Positions 45,080 through 58,769 are shown, numbered from the stretch's first letter. The stretch: 64,000 bases of DNA from Euphorbia lathyris (GCF_963576675.1 NC_088917.1:31588501-31652500); one strand, 5' to 3'. A program made the numbers and translations. Notes: a model not told the origin generated them from the letters alone.

Positions 45080-48000
45080 TTATCTATTAAATGAGGCAGC
45101 TGAGTTATCATCATACTGTCCTCTCCAGGCATTGCCACTATCAGTGCCGCTGCACGCTTGATTCGAAGTTGGCACCGCACCAAGATCTCCATCTAAACTC
45201 ATCTGCTGCACTTCAGCAGATGACAGTATCTTTATGCTCTGAACACAGCTTACAAACTCCCTGAAATCAAGTAGATGACAGACAATTGAATTTTATCAGA
45301 TTAAATGAGAGTTTGAAGTAGGTCAAAATGCACATTTTAGTTCTCGACTTACTCCCAAGGGTCGTCACCAACGAGAAGAATGTCATTTTCGTGATCTACA
45401 TAAACCAATTTCCAGTCAGAACTCTGTGGATCTTCTAGTTGCCCTTCTATACCGAACATACGGGCCAGATCATGTCTAAGCTCGTCATATCCTTTATACC
45501 GGGTGACATCTATAGATCTCCCTACAGAACCACGCTTTTGAACCTACATATTGCAAGCCAGGGTTAGGAATTTCCAGAATTTCACGGAGTAACAAAAAAA
45601 GCAACTAATTCCATGAAAACAAAAACAAACTACTGAAGAAAAATTCATGGAAAGGAAACTCAAGTGCTGGAATGACTTAATGATTAGGCCAATTTACACA
45701 AAGCAACCCTTCCTTGGTTGAGATGATTTTGATTCTTTAATAGAAGTTGATGGTATGGTTGAAAACTGATTTCTCCAATATTGTGAAGACAAGGGACTGA
45801 GAACGGTTTTAATTCTTCTACTGCTCACAATGACACTACAACTACACACCTCTTTTAGTTGCAAAATTAATAAGAGAGCATATAAACAGAATTCTCCCTT
45901 CAGTTTGTCTTCAGAACACTTAAATTATCACTTATTTCATTAATTAGTTTTGTGGGGGTGGAACTGGTGTATAGAGGGAGTAAGTGCCATCACAAACCTT
46001 CGTATATGTACGCATCCTTTGAGCCTGGTTGGCCCATAATCCACCATTCAATACCCCCGAATCATTGATCGCAACATCATTGGAACACCCAGGCTTGAAG
46101 GGCATGTTTGGCACCCCAAATGACTGAGAGCTAATTGCTGCAGTGGACAACTCTGTCTCAATATCTCTTGGAGTCCCACCATAATTAGCAAGCAGGTTTT
46201 GAAGGTCTTTCTGAGAATCATATCCCCTAGACAGCAAAGTGTCAGGTGCCAAGCTATCAATATTAGTTGCAAAGGGCAGACTACTCCGGGGATTTGATTG
46301 GACATCCCCATCTAAAGCAAAGGTGGGGAGTGCAAAGTTTTGCTGGATGTTGCTAGCCTCTAGACAATATGACGTTCCAGAAGAGGAGGCTTCCAATTGA
46401 TCAGTCACCGTGCCTTTGTATTTTAGCTGGTCTACTCCTCTTGCACCAGGAAATTCGTGTTTTATCCGAATATCAGACTTGCTGTTGAGCTCTTGAAGTA
46501 GATTATTTGCAGGTTCAACTGCCGAGTCCCCCATCAACAGAGCTGGTGGTTGGGGATTTCTGCTCAGAAAGTTTGATGAAGACACCTGGCAGTTGTTAGT
46601 GGAGGGTGAGGTTGAACAAGATGGAGCATCTCCGTCTGTAAGTGTGGAATGGCCTCTAACTGCTGTAGGTGACTTCTGAAGGCCATGAGACTGGTTTACA
46701 GGAAAAGAATGTGATTGCATGAGAACTGGTGTTGAGAAACTGTTGCTGCTCAGCGGTTGCTGAGTCAGTGAAAGAGATGACTGCTGGAAATGCTTGTTTT
46801 GTTGGTGGCCTTGCTGTTGCTGTTGCTGTTGCTGTAGCAACTGAGGCTGTAAAGACGAACTAGTAGGAGAAAGCAACTGCTGCTGCTGCTGCTGTTGCTG
46901 TTGTTGTTGTTGCTGCAATTTCTGCAGCAACTGTAAGTGAAGCTGTTGTTCAGAGAGGCTAGGCTGTGCAAGTTGTTGTGCTTGTGGCTGTGTTCTGTGT
47001 GACAAGTTCTGTTGCAACAACTGCAGTGGTGACTGTTGCAATTGTGTCTGCTGCTGCTGCCTCTGCAAGAGACTAGATTGCTGCTCCATTTGTTGCTGAA
47101 ACTGTGTGTCTTGTGGCAGAGAGGTCAGCTGATATGAACTCTTAGAAGCAGTGGGGATAGTTTGGGACTGAGTATTGCTTGCCAGAAGCTGTTGCTGCTG
47201 AAGCTGCGAGTACATACTTGTTTGCTGCAAACTCGGATTTTGAATTTGGTTAGGGGAAACCATACCATTATTTATAGGCGGTGATTGAAATATCTGTTGC
47301 TGCTGCTGCTGTTGTTGCTGCTGCTGTAGTTGCAATTGTGGAGTTTGTTGCCGGATTTGTTGAGGTTGAGGTTGTGGCTGTGGCTGCTGTTGTTGGCTGA
47401 GTTGCTGTTGCTGTTGCTGTGGTGGTTGTGGCTGTGGTCTTTGCTGTTGCTGTTGCTGTTGCTGTTGCAGTTGAGAATGAGGCTGCTGTTGCTGCTGTTG
47501 CGCATGAGGCTGCTGCTGCTGGTTCATATTCGTCTGTAACAATTGCTGGAGCTGTTGCTGTTGCGTCCATGCCATAGATGGCTGTGACAACTGGCTCACT
47601 TGGTTTTGGGAACTGCCTTTGTTGAACTGGAGGCTTGGTACAGACAGTCCTGGGGTCTGAAAATTCAATAACTTTGAGGGATCATCAGTGCCGAGGTTAT
47701 TATGCATTGCATTAGAAGCAAGCATGGGAGGGAAAAATCCTGCTTGGGCAGCTGGATGTTGGTTATTCTGTTGCATGCTCATCCACTGAACCAAACTCAA
47801 ACCAGGGAAGATTGAGCTTGGAGAATCTTTCATGCCAAATTCATCTCCAAGCCATGGCATTGCTCGTCTGAAAGCATTCTCAACTTCAGACTCATCATCT
47901 GCAAAAGCACTATTAGGTATAAATTTCAAGATAAAATGTGCAAGGATCTCGTACAAACAGATAGTACGAATTAGCAACATCTTAAAAGGAGAGTGGCAGA

Positions 48001-51000
48001 TCATATGGATAGATTTTATGAATGTCACATCAAAATACTTGGAAAGCAACGAGTTGGACGCATTTGGGTCAACATGTGTGCAAGATTTTGTTCCTACGAC
48101 AGACTTTTGTTTAAAATTTGGTTTCTACTTAAGCAAACTTGTCAAAGTACAAGCAAGAAAGTGCTTATATATAATTATATATAGAGGCTAATTTCTAGCA
48201 TTATTGAAATGATAAAATAAATATAGTGTATTTTGTCAAAATTAGAAAATGGATGAATTCGATGTACCTGGCATTCCTGGTTGTTTAGGGAACTTTGGTC
48301 TGAAAAATGGAGGTGGACAAATGTAGAAAGGAGTAACAACAGGCTCAATCTCCCAAATAGAAACTCGGCTTGGTCTATCGCCAGCAGTGGATTCATCCCA
48401 TCCAACCTATCAAAATACTTATTGGCTTAGAATAATGCATCAGTCTTTGCTATTTCACTTAATAAATATCAAGAGAGAACTATCTTGAAAGCAATGGCAA
48501 GCTATGCACCAACAACGCTGGGAGAAAACGCTGCAACCTAACTGAAATACAACGCTGAAGTTAACAATCAAGAGAGGCGAGACTTCAAATCTAGAGCCGA
48601 CCGACACAGACTGTTCATACTTGGAAGACCACAAGAATAGAAAATTATGATATACAGACTAATGATACTTGCTAGATGGATGATAAAACAAAGAAACCAA
48701 GTCACAAACACAGATATTAAAAGCAAAAACTTCAATGGCACAGCATAGCTACATACTTTGTAATTAGATAGATTCTATATCAATTTTAATAGATAGGGAT
48801 AGACTCACAGAGTTAAATATCAGAATGTCATCACAAGGTTTAGTACCTGAAGGTTGCGCCACTGTGAATTCTTCCATCGCGCAGAATCCATATCACTGAT
48901 GCCAGTAATTGTGCCCATGTATCTACGAACTCCTGATTCCTCGGTCTCAAACATCATACGAAATCTCATGCCAAGTGAAACTTGTGTATACATTGCTTTG
49001 TTATACTTGGAGAAAGGAATCACAAATTCAGCGGGACTTGCCCTATTTAATTCAGATGCATTTTCGTCAGCTGTATCCTTCATGAACTACTACGGATGAG
49101 AGAAATTATGATAACTGTGTCAACATCAGTACCTTGGATTGAAAAATACAATGAATGGGCTGTTATTTGCGGCAGCATGAGCAGCAGCAGCGAGAATGCC
49201 AATATGCATGCTGTCACTGGATATGACTGATGAGGAGAGAGCTGGCTGTTGTCTATTAGCACGCCTTATGCCCAAAAGCAGCTGTGATTTTTCATCTCTA
49301 CATCAAATCAGATATTTCAGCTAAATACAATAAAAATGCAGTTGAAACCATTCTTTTGAGATCTAATACCTTATAAATAGAACAGAATCACCAGCAAAAA
49401 GTCGTTTCGTGCTTACAAAGACACTCCATCCCGTAGTGAGCAGATGTCTTTTGGGTTGGCCTGTGATGAAGGAATACATAGTTTAAAGCACTATTATGAT
49501 TTACAAGAGATTAAACATTGATACTTCTAACTTAGTGATCTCAAAGTGCTATTACATTAACTGTTGAACCCAAGGCAGGTTGTAGTTAGAATATCTTACA
49601 AAAACGTGACCACATTTGGCGAAAGAACTAGAATACAAGATTTTAGTCAATGAAGCAATTCCGTTCCTTTAATAGCTTATGAAAGCTCAATCAAAAGAGC
49701 AAATAATTTCATTTCCAAATATATCAATAAAATTGCCATCTTTCAAGTATAAACAGCAACCGGAAGATGGGTTGCCTACCGCGATAAATATGTCTGAATG
49801 TCCATGCATTGTCATGTAAATCTCTAGCTACCAGCTCTTGAGCAGGCGGTTGCATTGAATAGTCCTATCAAATATAATTGTTCTAAGTATTAGGAGAGTC
49901 AATACACAGACTTAATTTTAGATTAGACGAGTTGTTCAAAAAATGGACATACTAGTGGTGGAAAAATCTTCTCCGCTGCTCTTCGGGGTACCGAAAATCC
50001 GCCATGTGTGCTTGTATCACTAGCTGTAAGAGTTTTGCAGAAGAATTCGGTAGGCTGCCTGTTTTGCTTGAGGCCCATATCAGATGCCAGCAATGCTTCC
50101 TTGTCATACTGCAAGGCAGATTTTTTTAGTTCTCCACATAAGATGATTATATGTTACAAATCAAAGAAATAGAACAAACATATTATCAATTTCAGAACCG
50201 AATACACGTTCACCTACTTTGTTCACTGGTTGAAGGGTCATCTGAGCGTAGACCTCATCAGTTTCTGAGTCAGCCTGATTAAACACATACATTAATCAGT
50301 AAAGTGACTAGAAATCAGATAGAAGTATCTCAACCCTCCTCAAATAAGCTGGCACAAAACACAGATGGGCATACAACAAAAGTTCACATACGTGTAGCGT
50401 GACATTATGAAGAATGCAAATCAACTTGGAAGGAAGGTTAGGGTAGTTCGGTATGAAATCAGCCTCCTTCTGCATTGACGAGGCAACCTGAAAGTTTTTT
50501 AGGCATTGGAAAATTCATCAGAAACCAGAATACAGAATGGAAACTTTCCTAGATTTAATAAAGGCAGCATCAACGTACCTGCTCACTGTGGCCTTGAGGA
50601 AAGTAAACCACAAGACTGCCAACGGGAGGCAGAGAGACCAACGGCCCAGCACAAGCATGCCATAGTTCTGAATTAATACACTTCCTTTCACCTGTTGTTT
50701 GACCAACCCAGAACATCATCAGCATGGTAAAAAAAAAAAAGACATAGATTATGAAATAATAAGAAAAAAATGCCTGCATCAACAAATCACCATTTTTCAC
50801 ATGAAAACAGAAGTACCAGGAGGTTTGAGAACATAATGATGACAATTTTACTAAGTATATTTCATTGCTTGTAAGACTTATATTTTTATATTATGCAGGG
50901 TGTGGTTATGTCAGAAACTATTTTGGCATGACCAATAATGACCTGCCATTTAAATTTGCCATTGAGAAATAAGAAATTTATGGTTAACATTAAAGCTGAA

Positions 51001-51631
51001 TTCAAGATTCATAAAAATGAAAAAGACATTGGTGATTAACGAATATATGCTAAAAAAATTCACGAAAAGAAGGAACTTAAAATCCATAAACAGGCCATTG
51101 AAGTAAATCTTTTTAAGAAAAAGAACAGAATCCAGATACAATGTTACTATGTTAGTTTACTGTATAAGATAAAATCTGCAAATCTAAGAGTTCAACAATA
51201 ACTTAACATGGTTACTCAATATCATATTAGCATATGAGATGTTGGCTCAAAAAATAGAAATCACATGAGATGCAAGTAAACTGCAAACAATTTTTAATCC
51301 AAATGAAAATATGCATAACATAAACCACTAGAAAACTGTGATTTTAGCCATTCCTTCAAGAAAAAGAGAAAAGTGGAAAAAACCCAAAATAGCAAAAACT
51401 ACTTTCCGCCGTCTATCAGAAGGATTCAACAATAAAAACTAAGAATAACAGAAATCAACAATAAATCAACTTAAATCTTCATAAATGAAAACATGAGTTA
51501 AGGAACAAGTGATCAGAAAGTAGCTTTTAAAAAAGGCTGCAAAAACAGATTAAAGAAAATTTATTCCAAGTAAAGAGCTGACAGTAACCTTCTGCAGGAT
51601 TTGCCATAAACCCATTTGGAGGAACCTTCAT
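45080..51631 (-). CDS. ARF19: Auxin response factor, activator class (ARF7/ARF19-like)
   Basis: Thirteen exons (51589-51631, 50579-50691, 50392-50487, 50218-50274, 49953-50108, 49780-49864, 49370-49460, 49133-49297, 48847-49042, 48268-48406, 45998-47898, 45353-45543, 45080-45260) code for 1137 residues with every phase closing. The N-terminus reads [20 protein letters not shown]. The B3 DNA-binding domain spans about 125-226 ([40 protein letters not shown]). The ARF dimerisation/ancillary domain is about 252-335. A very Gln-rich middle region (about 381-1000) marks activators. The PB1 domain is about 1011-1098 ([19 protein letters not shown], then [20 protein letters not shown]), with K1017 and acidic D1064, E1066, D1068 and D1074, so both charged faces are intact for Aux/IAA binding. 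It binds TGTCTC-type auxin elements in the nucleus (family knowledge). The symbol stands for the ARF7/ARF19 pair; I cannot separate the two. Confidence 0.95.
46800..47570 (-). repeat. CAG/CAA (polyglutamine) repeat tracts in ARF exon 11
   Basis: Several in-frame glutamine tracts, the longest about 12 (46880-46918) and 10-11 (47296-47330), separated by QPQPQ, QLQLQ and HAQ interruptions. They are coded mainly by CAG mixed with CAA. Length variation between alleles is likely. Confidence 0.9.
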
Positions 51632-54600
51632 TTTTGCAAAGTACTAATAATAATTGCTCCTTCAGCTAATCCAATTACTTGCTTCTCCAAATTTCTTTTT
51701 CAATATTAACCAGTTTTAGCTCCAAAAAGCCATTGTTAATGATTGTAGCATCACTTCAATTAAAAGAATGAAGTTTCAATTCCGTTTCAACAATCCCATT
51801 GGAGCCGAAGAAACCAAACCCTAACTACCTAACTAACTCCTGCTTAAATTAATCGAAAAAATGACACACAGATTGTGCTTCGTCAGCTATTTTCTCGTCT
51901 TCAGAAATAAACAAACATCTCAGTGAACGAATCTTCCTCTTTCTCCCTGAAAAATCAAGCTCAAACAACGGAAAGAAGGAATCAGAATGTTAAACGAAAG
52001 GGAATCCCAATTCCCACTTGAGTATTCAGCTAAGAAGAAAAAAGGGGGAAATTTTTTCTCATTTGAGTTTGGGGTGAAAAAGGAGCAGAAAGAAAAACTG
52101 ACTCAACGCCGAGAAATCAGAGACCGAAACAGGAGCAGGAGCAAAAGCAAAAGGAAAGACAGCTTTTTTATTTATGAGAACAAGCCGACATATAATACAC
52201 TGAAGCAATCAGGGCCTCTCTGTCCATCTCTCTCTCTCTCCCTCTCTGTAGTCTTCGGTTTAAGAAAGATAAATTTTTTTTTTTTTTTTTAACAAAAAGA
52301 GAAAATGTAAAAGGTGTGATTTAATTAGTTAGTGGGAGTTAAATTAATTTCCATTTCTACTATATTTTCTGTAAATTGTAATAAATGATTTAGGATTGAA
52401 AATAAAATGTAATTAAACATGGTTTTTATAATTAAGTAATTTGATATAGAATTAATTTAACAAAGTGGGAATTAATTAAGTAAATCTAATTAAAAAAAAA
52501 AAAGACAACTCTGGTTAAAAAAATATTAAATGTGTATGGGGACCAAATTGTGTTTTTTGGTGTATGAAAAAGAAAGTTAATGGATTTACCATTAAATGCT
52601 TGATATGGTAATAAAAGGGAAAGCTGAAAGAGGAAATATTCTGTTCTTGAGGATGTTGATGACGTGGCAGGGCATATTTATATTTTGAGTTTGACAGTTT
52701 GACTATGGAGTTTTATACATTCTTGTTAACATAATATGATTACTATAATTGAAGAGTTTATAATGTATGAATTTGTTAATTAATTTGAATTTAATATGGT
52801 ACTTATGGCTTTTCCTCTTTATTGGGCTCATTTCCTGGAATCTAAGACCTACTCTACCCTTTTCATTTTCCATTTTTAATTAGTTTTTCCTTCGGAATAT
52901 ATTAATATATAGATAATATATATATTCCTTCTCTCATTTTAAAAGAGAACAAGTACTTAGCATTTTGGTGTGGCAAATAATTAGATGGAGTGGAGTGTTC
53001 CACTTTATCCTTTTTGTACAATGAACTTAAAAAGTCATTAATGCTAAACTTGTTTGCTTCAAAATATAAATATATTTTAACCATTTAAATGATGATACGC
53101 TAATATTATTAATGACATGTTATTTCATAAATTACGAATAGCTCGAAATACTTTCAAAATTATTAATATTTTTTTTTATTTAACTACATTACTTGATTAC
53201 TTGAGGTCAACCTTTTATGTTTCTAACAAAGGAATTTAATTTTCTCAAAGAAAAAAACAAATGAATTTAATGCTATATAATTCTTATATTATATATAAAA
53301 TATATGGATGCATGCACCGTCAATGAATTAAATTGTTCAAATATGGTTTAATTTTGATAGTATGAGAAGTAATAAATGAATTAAGTATAATTGTGAAATA
53401 ATTAAGGATTAATTGGAAATAAAGAATAGCGAGTGGGCGCAAAAGCAGGGGATCTTCACATGTTTCTAGCTCGAGACATCATTATACTTCAATTAAACTT
53501 TAGCATATACATAATTAAATTTTATTTATTTATTTATAGTATAGTATTGGTATAAAATTAAATAAATGCAGCAGTTGAGATGCTCTAGAGATCCTGAATT
53601 TGAGTGCCTGTAGGACCTGCCAACTTTGCCTCTCATATTCTCCTCCTTTCCTTTCTTCTAATTAATTCATTTTATTCAAGACAATTTAATTATCAATTTT
53701 TGGAACCCACTCTAGTTTATGATGATAGAAAATAAATTAAACGATAAAACTATTATCTCTATTATTTCAGTAATATTATCTACTTAGTATTTAATTAGCA
53801 ATGATATATTTCATCATTCATATATCATTAATTAACTAAAACTAACTTATTTTTTGGGATAAAAAACAAATTTCTAAAAAAAAAACTAAAACTAACTTAA
53901 TTTCGAAAATTATCTAAAAGGAGAATTAGATTCTCATGTCCTCCTATGATGTAGTAATGTAAGAGAACGTATCATACAATATTAAATTTATAGTACAGTC
54001 TATAATAAGTCTTGCAGTTCTTTTTAAAGTTGTTTTACGACTATATTATAATAATTACCATATGAACCTTAATCTGAGTCCGTCAAGTTATGTAGCTTTT
54101 GTCCATTTGAATTATTTATTAGGATTGAAACCAATATTATAAATTTTTTATTTTAAAAGTCGTCCCACTTAGGTGAAGTGCACGATGTTAGATTATTAAA
54201 CCTTAATTCTAATTAAAAAAAAAGTATGTTTGTAGTATATCCAAAAGAAACATTTGGATATTGTTATTGCAATCTATTGGAGCAAAGGTTGTTTGCATCC
54301 AATAATGTAACTTTTTGGTGAAACTGATTCGATCAAAAAGAAGCAACAGAAGCGTGGTTGGACTTAGACAAGTTCAAAAATGATAAATGTTGCATACATT
54401 GAACAACTGATAGAATAGAGGAGCCTAAATCTGTTCCACAAAGAGAGGCACCAAAGACGATAATTCTATTTAGAGAAAGTAGGATATGTCGGATCTCATA
54501 GAAACATGGATTTCTAGTGGGAGAAGACTGAGAAATATAGCTCATAGATGATGAGTCTACTACCTATCAGGAAATCATGTAAAAATTCTTATTCCAGTAA

Positions 54601-55032
54601 AATGGCTTATAGCCATGAATTATAACATAGGATCTATGTATCACATGGGTACCCATCTAGAAGTTGGAATAAATGTTTTGATAAAGCATAAAGGGTTATG
54701 GCTTGGTATAAAACATGTGTAGATTTTGTGTGAACAAAAAGACCCGTGGGAGCGAAATAGTATTCATAATGTAACATATAGTTGATATATTACATGTATG
54801 ACTTTGAGGGAGACATGAGTCCTTCATCTTCAGCCACAAGAAGACTTTCTCTAACATATTTCATCCTATGCAACTAAGAAATTCCTCATTGTACTCTCGG
54901 AGTCATTTTGAGAGACTTCTGGCAACGAATTCAAGTGGTTACATTGATCCTACGTGTTTTAGCAAGGCCGAAAAAAATTCAAAAATGGCATTTGGCTATG
55001 TCATATGAGGTAAAACACTCCTCAATAATATA
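51632..55032. other. ARF upstream region and intergenic space
   Basis: The ARF leader and promoter are within 51632 to about 52300, where a CT/GA run (TCTCTCTCTCTCCCTCTC, about 52230-52250) and a T18 run (52275-52292) occur. TATTATATG on the minus strand near 52192 is a possible TATA element. From 52300 to 55032 I see only AT-rich sequence, with no ORF or repeat that I can support. Confidence 0.45.
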
Positions 55033-55820
55033 ATGAGGGCATCTTGTCCTCAAACATGAAGACGAACCCGGGTATTAAACATGAGGCACGAGAGGAACCA
55101 ACGGAGGCCAACAAGAGCAACAACGCTAAAACAGATACGCGAGGCGTGCCTAAAAGCACGCGGGGCGCGGGTAGCAGTTTCGAGCGAGAGTCACCTCAGG
55201 AAGATAAGTACGCGGGGCGTACGCCTCGGACGCCACGCATAGAGCCCACTCCATATGACCATCAAGTTCAGGAGCCTAACTACGCGGAGCATGACCCCGA
55301 AGGCGCCACGCGTATATCTTACCCTACGGAGCCCCAAGCCTAGGAGTCGAACTACGCGGGGCGTAGTCCGGAAGACGCCACGCGTAAGGAGCATCAACGA
55401 GCGCCCCCAAGCTCAGGGACTCACACACGCAGGGCGTAAGCCCAGGTACGCGGGGCGTACCGCGCTGGAGATTGCTTCCCCTCCAAGTTCTCAACATGAA
55501 AGGGGGACCATTTCACTTATGTTAATTACCCTTTTATTACTGAACTACCATTATTCCCTAGCTTCCCCATTTTACCCCTATTGTTATGCTTTACTAGGAA
55601 GCCCTACTCAAGGGCTTTTAGTACTTTTTCATATGTTTGGAGGGGGTATTTAAGCCTCTCTTTTTGTAAGGATTGCTAACTTTGATAATATTGATACTGA
55701 AAGCCTCCATTGGAGCACCAAGGTTCATCCTTATGGGTTTACTCAACCTTCTAGTTAAGCTAGAGAAGTTTGTAATCTTTGTTGGTTTACGATTAAAACC
55801 TTCACCGACTTCAATCTACA
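55033..55820 (+). repeat. Candidate 5' LTR of the gypsy element
   Basis: Starts TGAGGGCATCTTGTCCTC and ends CAATCTACA, five bases before the PBS. It contains TATTTAA at 55647-55653 as a TATA-like box. The left boundary is a guess from the TG start and composition change; the 3' LTR needed to confirm it is not in the window. Confidence 0.45.
55136..55470. repeat. CpG-rich motif array in the gypsy LTR U3
   Basis: At least seven copies of ACGCGGGGCGTA-like words (TACGCGGGGCGTACG, ACGCGGAGCATG, TACGCGGGGCGTAG, ACGCAGGGCGTA) alternate with CGCCACGCGTA, spaced about 40-60 bp. They end about 175 bp upstream of the TATA-like box. Confidence 0.8.
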
Positions 55821-55825
55821 TCAGT

Positions 55826-55837
55826 TGGTATCAGAGC
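55826..55837 (+). other. Primer binding site, tRNA-iMet
   Basis: TGGTATCAGAGC is the standard plant initiator-methionine PBS and lies five bases after the inferred LTR end. Confidence 0.85.
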
Positions 55838-55873
55838 CGAGTCGTTTTCCTTCCCGGAGACTTCTTCTCGGAA

Positions 55874-57040
55874 ATGGTTCAACCACGTATCACAAACGAA
55901 GCCACCGGATCCATGGAGCAACGAGTAGACGCATTAGATGTCAAGGTGGAGCATCTAACGGAATCTCTAAGGGCGTTGGATGAGAGATATGCCACGAGTA
56001 CCCGAGATATCCTTCTCGCCATTGAAGGGCTAAAGCTTGAGGGTCGAAACAATCAAGCGCTCCTCACCGGAGAACCTCACCGGCGACATGAGGAGCAAGT
56101 CCGTCCCCAACTTGAACGGCAACCAACACCACCCCCTAGAAGGAATCATGCACCACAACCAATGGACCTTCGGGTTCAAGAAGTAAGACGAGCTAATCTC
56201 GTGAACATTAGAAATGTTGATAGTGATAGCGATGGAGACTATTTTGATGATTTTGAGATGCCTAGGATTGCTAGGAATATGGGAATTAGAATGGATGATG
56301 ATGTTGTGAATGATAGACCTAGGAATCATATGCATATGAATGATGTTGTTGGTCCCGCGCATGTGCGTGTCGGGAATATGGATATTATGCATGATAATGT
56401 TGTAGGTGGTTATGAGAGGGAGAATGTTTGTTTGAATGACCCGTATGGGGGTCGAGGTAATGATAGAGGCGGATATAGAGGAGAACCGAATTTGAGAATG
56501 GCCTATGGGGGAAATTATGAGAGGGATGATGCCTTCAAACTAAAGGTGGATTTGCCAATGTTTGGGGGAGAACTCAACATTGAAGTTTTCTTGATTGGTT
56601 GCTAGAAGTGGAGAGGTTCTTTGATTATGCGGGAATACCGGAGGGTTCGTCTAGTGGCTTATCGGTTGAAAGGAGGAGCGTCAGTTTGGTGGGATAACGT
56701 GAAGGAAGGTAGAAGAAGAGGAGGAAGGGAGCCGATTAGATCTTGGCTTAGAATGAAGTCAATGTTAAGAGAGAGATTTCTGCCACCCGACTATGAGCAA
56801 TACATCTACAGTTCCTATCGGAATTATTCTCAAGGTGCAAGGAGTGTGCACGAGTACACCTCGGAGTTCTTGCGGCTTTCGGTAAGGGCTAACTTGTTGG
56901 AAACCGAAAGCTAAAAGACTTCAAGGTATCTTGAAGGGTTGAGGTACAACATCCAAGACCGTATCGGAACGCAAATGGTGATTCGGGTGCAAGACGCCCG
57001 TAATTTAGCATTGAAGGCCGAATCACAGTGGAGCTCCCAA
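55874..57040 (+). pseudogene. Gypsy gag region, broken
   Basis: The frame from Met 55874 runs to 56605 and ends near MFGGELNIE, the start of the gag core. A neighbouring frame continues at about 56606-56914 with VRLVAYRLKGGASVWWDNVK and FLPPDYEQYIYSSYRNYSQG, which is typical retrotransposon gag (PF03732). A TAA at 56912 and another shift near 57035 follow. The N-terminal part has a coiled-coil-like stretch and an Asp/Asn/Met-rich linker. The gag core would package element RNA; this copy cannot make an intact product. Confidence 0.8.
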
Positions 57041-57041
57041 G

Positions 57042-58769
57042 GTGATTGAGAAGGGAAAGGGAATAGCAAGTTCAAGCGATTCTAAGGCGCCAAGTGTGGG
57101 GAAGGCTCCTAGTGGAGATGTGAGGCCTTTTAAGGCGACACAACCCCCTATGGGCAATAACCCCTATGCGAGATCAGCCCCATTCAAATGTTTCCGATGC
57201 AATAAGCCGGGTCACCGTTCTAATGAGTTCCCCAAGAGGAGAAGTGCCAATATGGTTGAGCGGTATGAAGATGATGATGAGTACGAAGAGGAAGGGAATG
57301 TTTGTTGTGACCCTGTTGATGATGAGTATGAGGGAGAGTATGAAGGGGGGCAAGCCATACATGTTGTGAGAAGACTCCTGATCTCGAGTAGAGTGGAGAC
57401 GGACCAAATACATCAATTGTTCCGAACTAGATGTCTTGTGCAAGGGGTGAGATGTAATGTGATCATTGACAGCGGTAGCCAAGAGAACATCATTAGCGAC
57501 ACCGCAGCTAAAAGGTTTGGGTTAGTGATTGAGGCACACCCTAGTCCATATAGTGTGGGGTGGATCAAAGATGTGGGAGAGATGAAGGTCACCCAAAGGT
57601 GTAGGGTTCCTCTTGAGATAGGGGAGTACCGGGATGAGGTTTATTGTGACATTGTGGAAATGGACGCTTGCCACCTATTGTTGGGACGCCCATGGCAATT
57701 TGATAGAGATGCTACCCATTCCGGAAGAAAGAACACCTACCGATTTGTGAAGGATGGGGTTTGTTATGTGCTTACACCGCTTGTAGGAGAATCCAAAGGC
57801 AAGGAAAAATCTACTTTGATCGTTTGCCCAACTCACAAGGCGTTTATTAACGAGTGTGAGGAAAGTCAAACGGTCTACGTAGTGATGGTCAAATCCAGCA
57901 CACCGTCAGAAAGAGTAGGGAGCGAAGAGGAGGAAGTCCCGGAAGAAGTGGGAAATTTGCTGAATGAGTTCCGTGATGTGTTCCCGGAGGAGTTACCATA
58001 TGGACTACCACCCCTACGGGACATCCAACACCACATCGATCTTGTGTCGGGAGCTAGTTTGCCTAGCCTTCCCCACTACCGGATGAGTCCCAAGGAGAGT
58101 GAAGTGATGAGAGAGAAGGTGGAAGAGTTGCTACGGATGGACTATGTTAGAGAAAGTATGAGTCCATGTGCGGTGCCGGCGCTGTTGACACCAAAGAAAG
58201 ATGGATCATGGTGGATGTGTGTAGATAGTCGAGCCATCAACAAGATCACCATTCGGTACAAACTGATTCCCCGACTTGATGACATGCTTGATCAATTGAG
58301 TAGGGTCCAATGTCTTTTCCAAGATTGATTTGAGGAGTGGGTACCACCAAATCCGTATCAAGGCGGGAGATGAATGGAAGACGGTGTTTAAGATGCGTGA
58401 TGGGTTGTATGAGTGGCTAGTGATGCCATTCGGGATGACCAATGCATCGAGCACTTTCATGAGATTGATGAACCAAGTGTTGCGTCCGGTGATTGGGAAG
58501 TTCGTGGTGGTCTACTTTGATGATATTCTCATCCATAGTAAGACGTTGGAAGAGCATGTGGGGCATTTGAGGACCGTGCTAGCTTTGCTCCGACAGAACC
58601 AACTTTTCGCCAACACTAAGAAGTGTGACTTTGTGATGGAGAGCTTAGTGTTTCTCGGGTATGTGGTCAGTGGTAGTGGAATCCGGGTGGATGAAGAGAA
58701 AGTTAGAGCTATTCGGGAGTGGCCGACTCTGAAGACCGTTGGGGATATTAGAAGTTTTATATTGTACAC
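57042..58769 (+). pseudogene. Gypsy zinc knuckle, protease and reverse transcriptase, broken
   Basis: Frame 57042-58328 has a zinc-knuckle-like [14 protein letters not shown] (residues 50-63) in which the last Cys is Phe (TTC at 57228-57230). It continues with an aspartic protease active site (DSG at about 57468), [12 protein letters not shown], and the start of the reverse transcriptase ([20 protein letters not shown]). A one-base shift near 58310 moves the rest to the frame starting 58330, which holds the catalytic YFDD at about 58513-58524 and [18 protein letters not shown]. It ends at the insertion point 58769. The knuckle change and the shifts mark it as dead. Confidence 0.85.

Larger units (their letters stand above)
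55033..58769 (+). mobile_element. Ty3/gypsy LTR retrotransposon, decayed and split by a second element
   Basis: A candidate 5' LTR (55033-55820) is followed by a PBS complementary to initiator tRNA-Met (TGGTATCAGAGC, 55826-55837), a gag region with stops, a CCHC-like motif, a protease, and a reverse transcriptase that stops at 58769 where another LTR begins. RNase H, integrase and the 3' LTR would lie beyond that insertion, outside the window. The gag and protease styles suggest a chromovirus-like lineage (uncertain). At least four frame breaks; not functional. Confidence 0.88.

Noticed and set aside
47268..47570. Ala/Thr-rich, Asn/Ser-rich and Leu-rich ORFs in other frames over 46765-47570
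   Set aside because: They are shadows of the CAG/CAA repeats of the ARF exon.
52231..52292. CT and T runs as functional promoter elements of the ARF gene
   Set aside because: Simple repeats with no defined motif; only noted in the upstream region.
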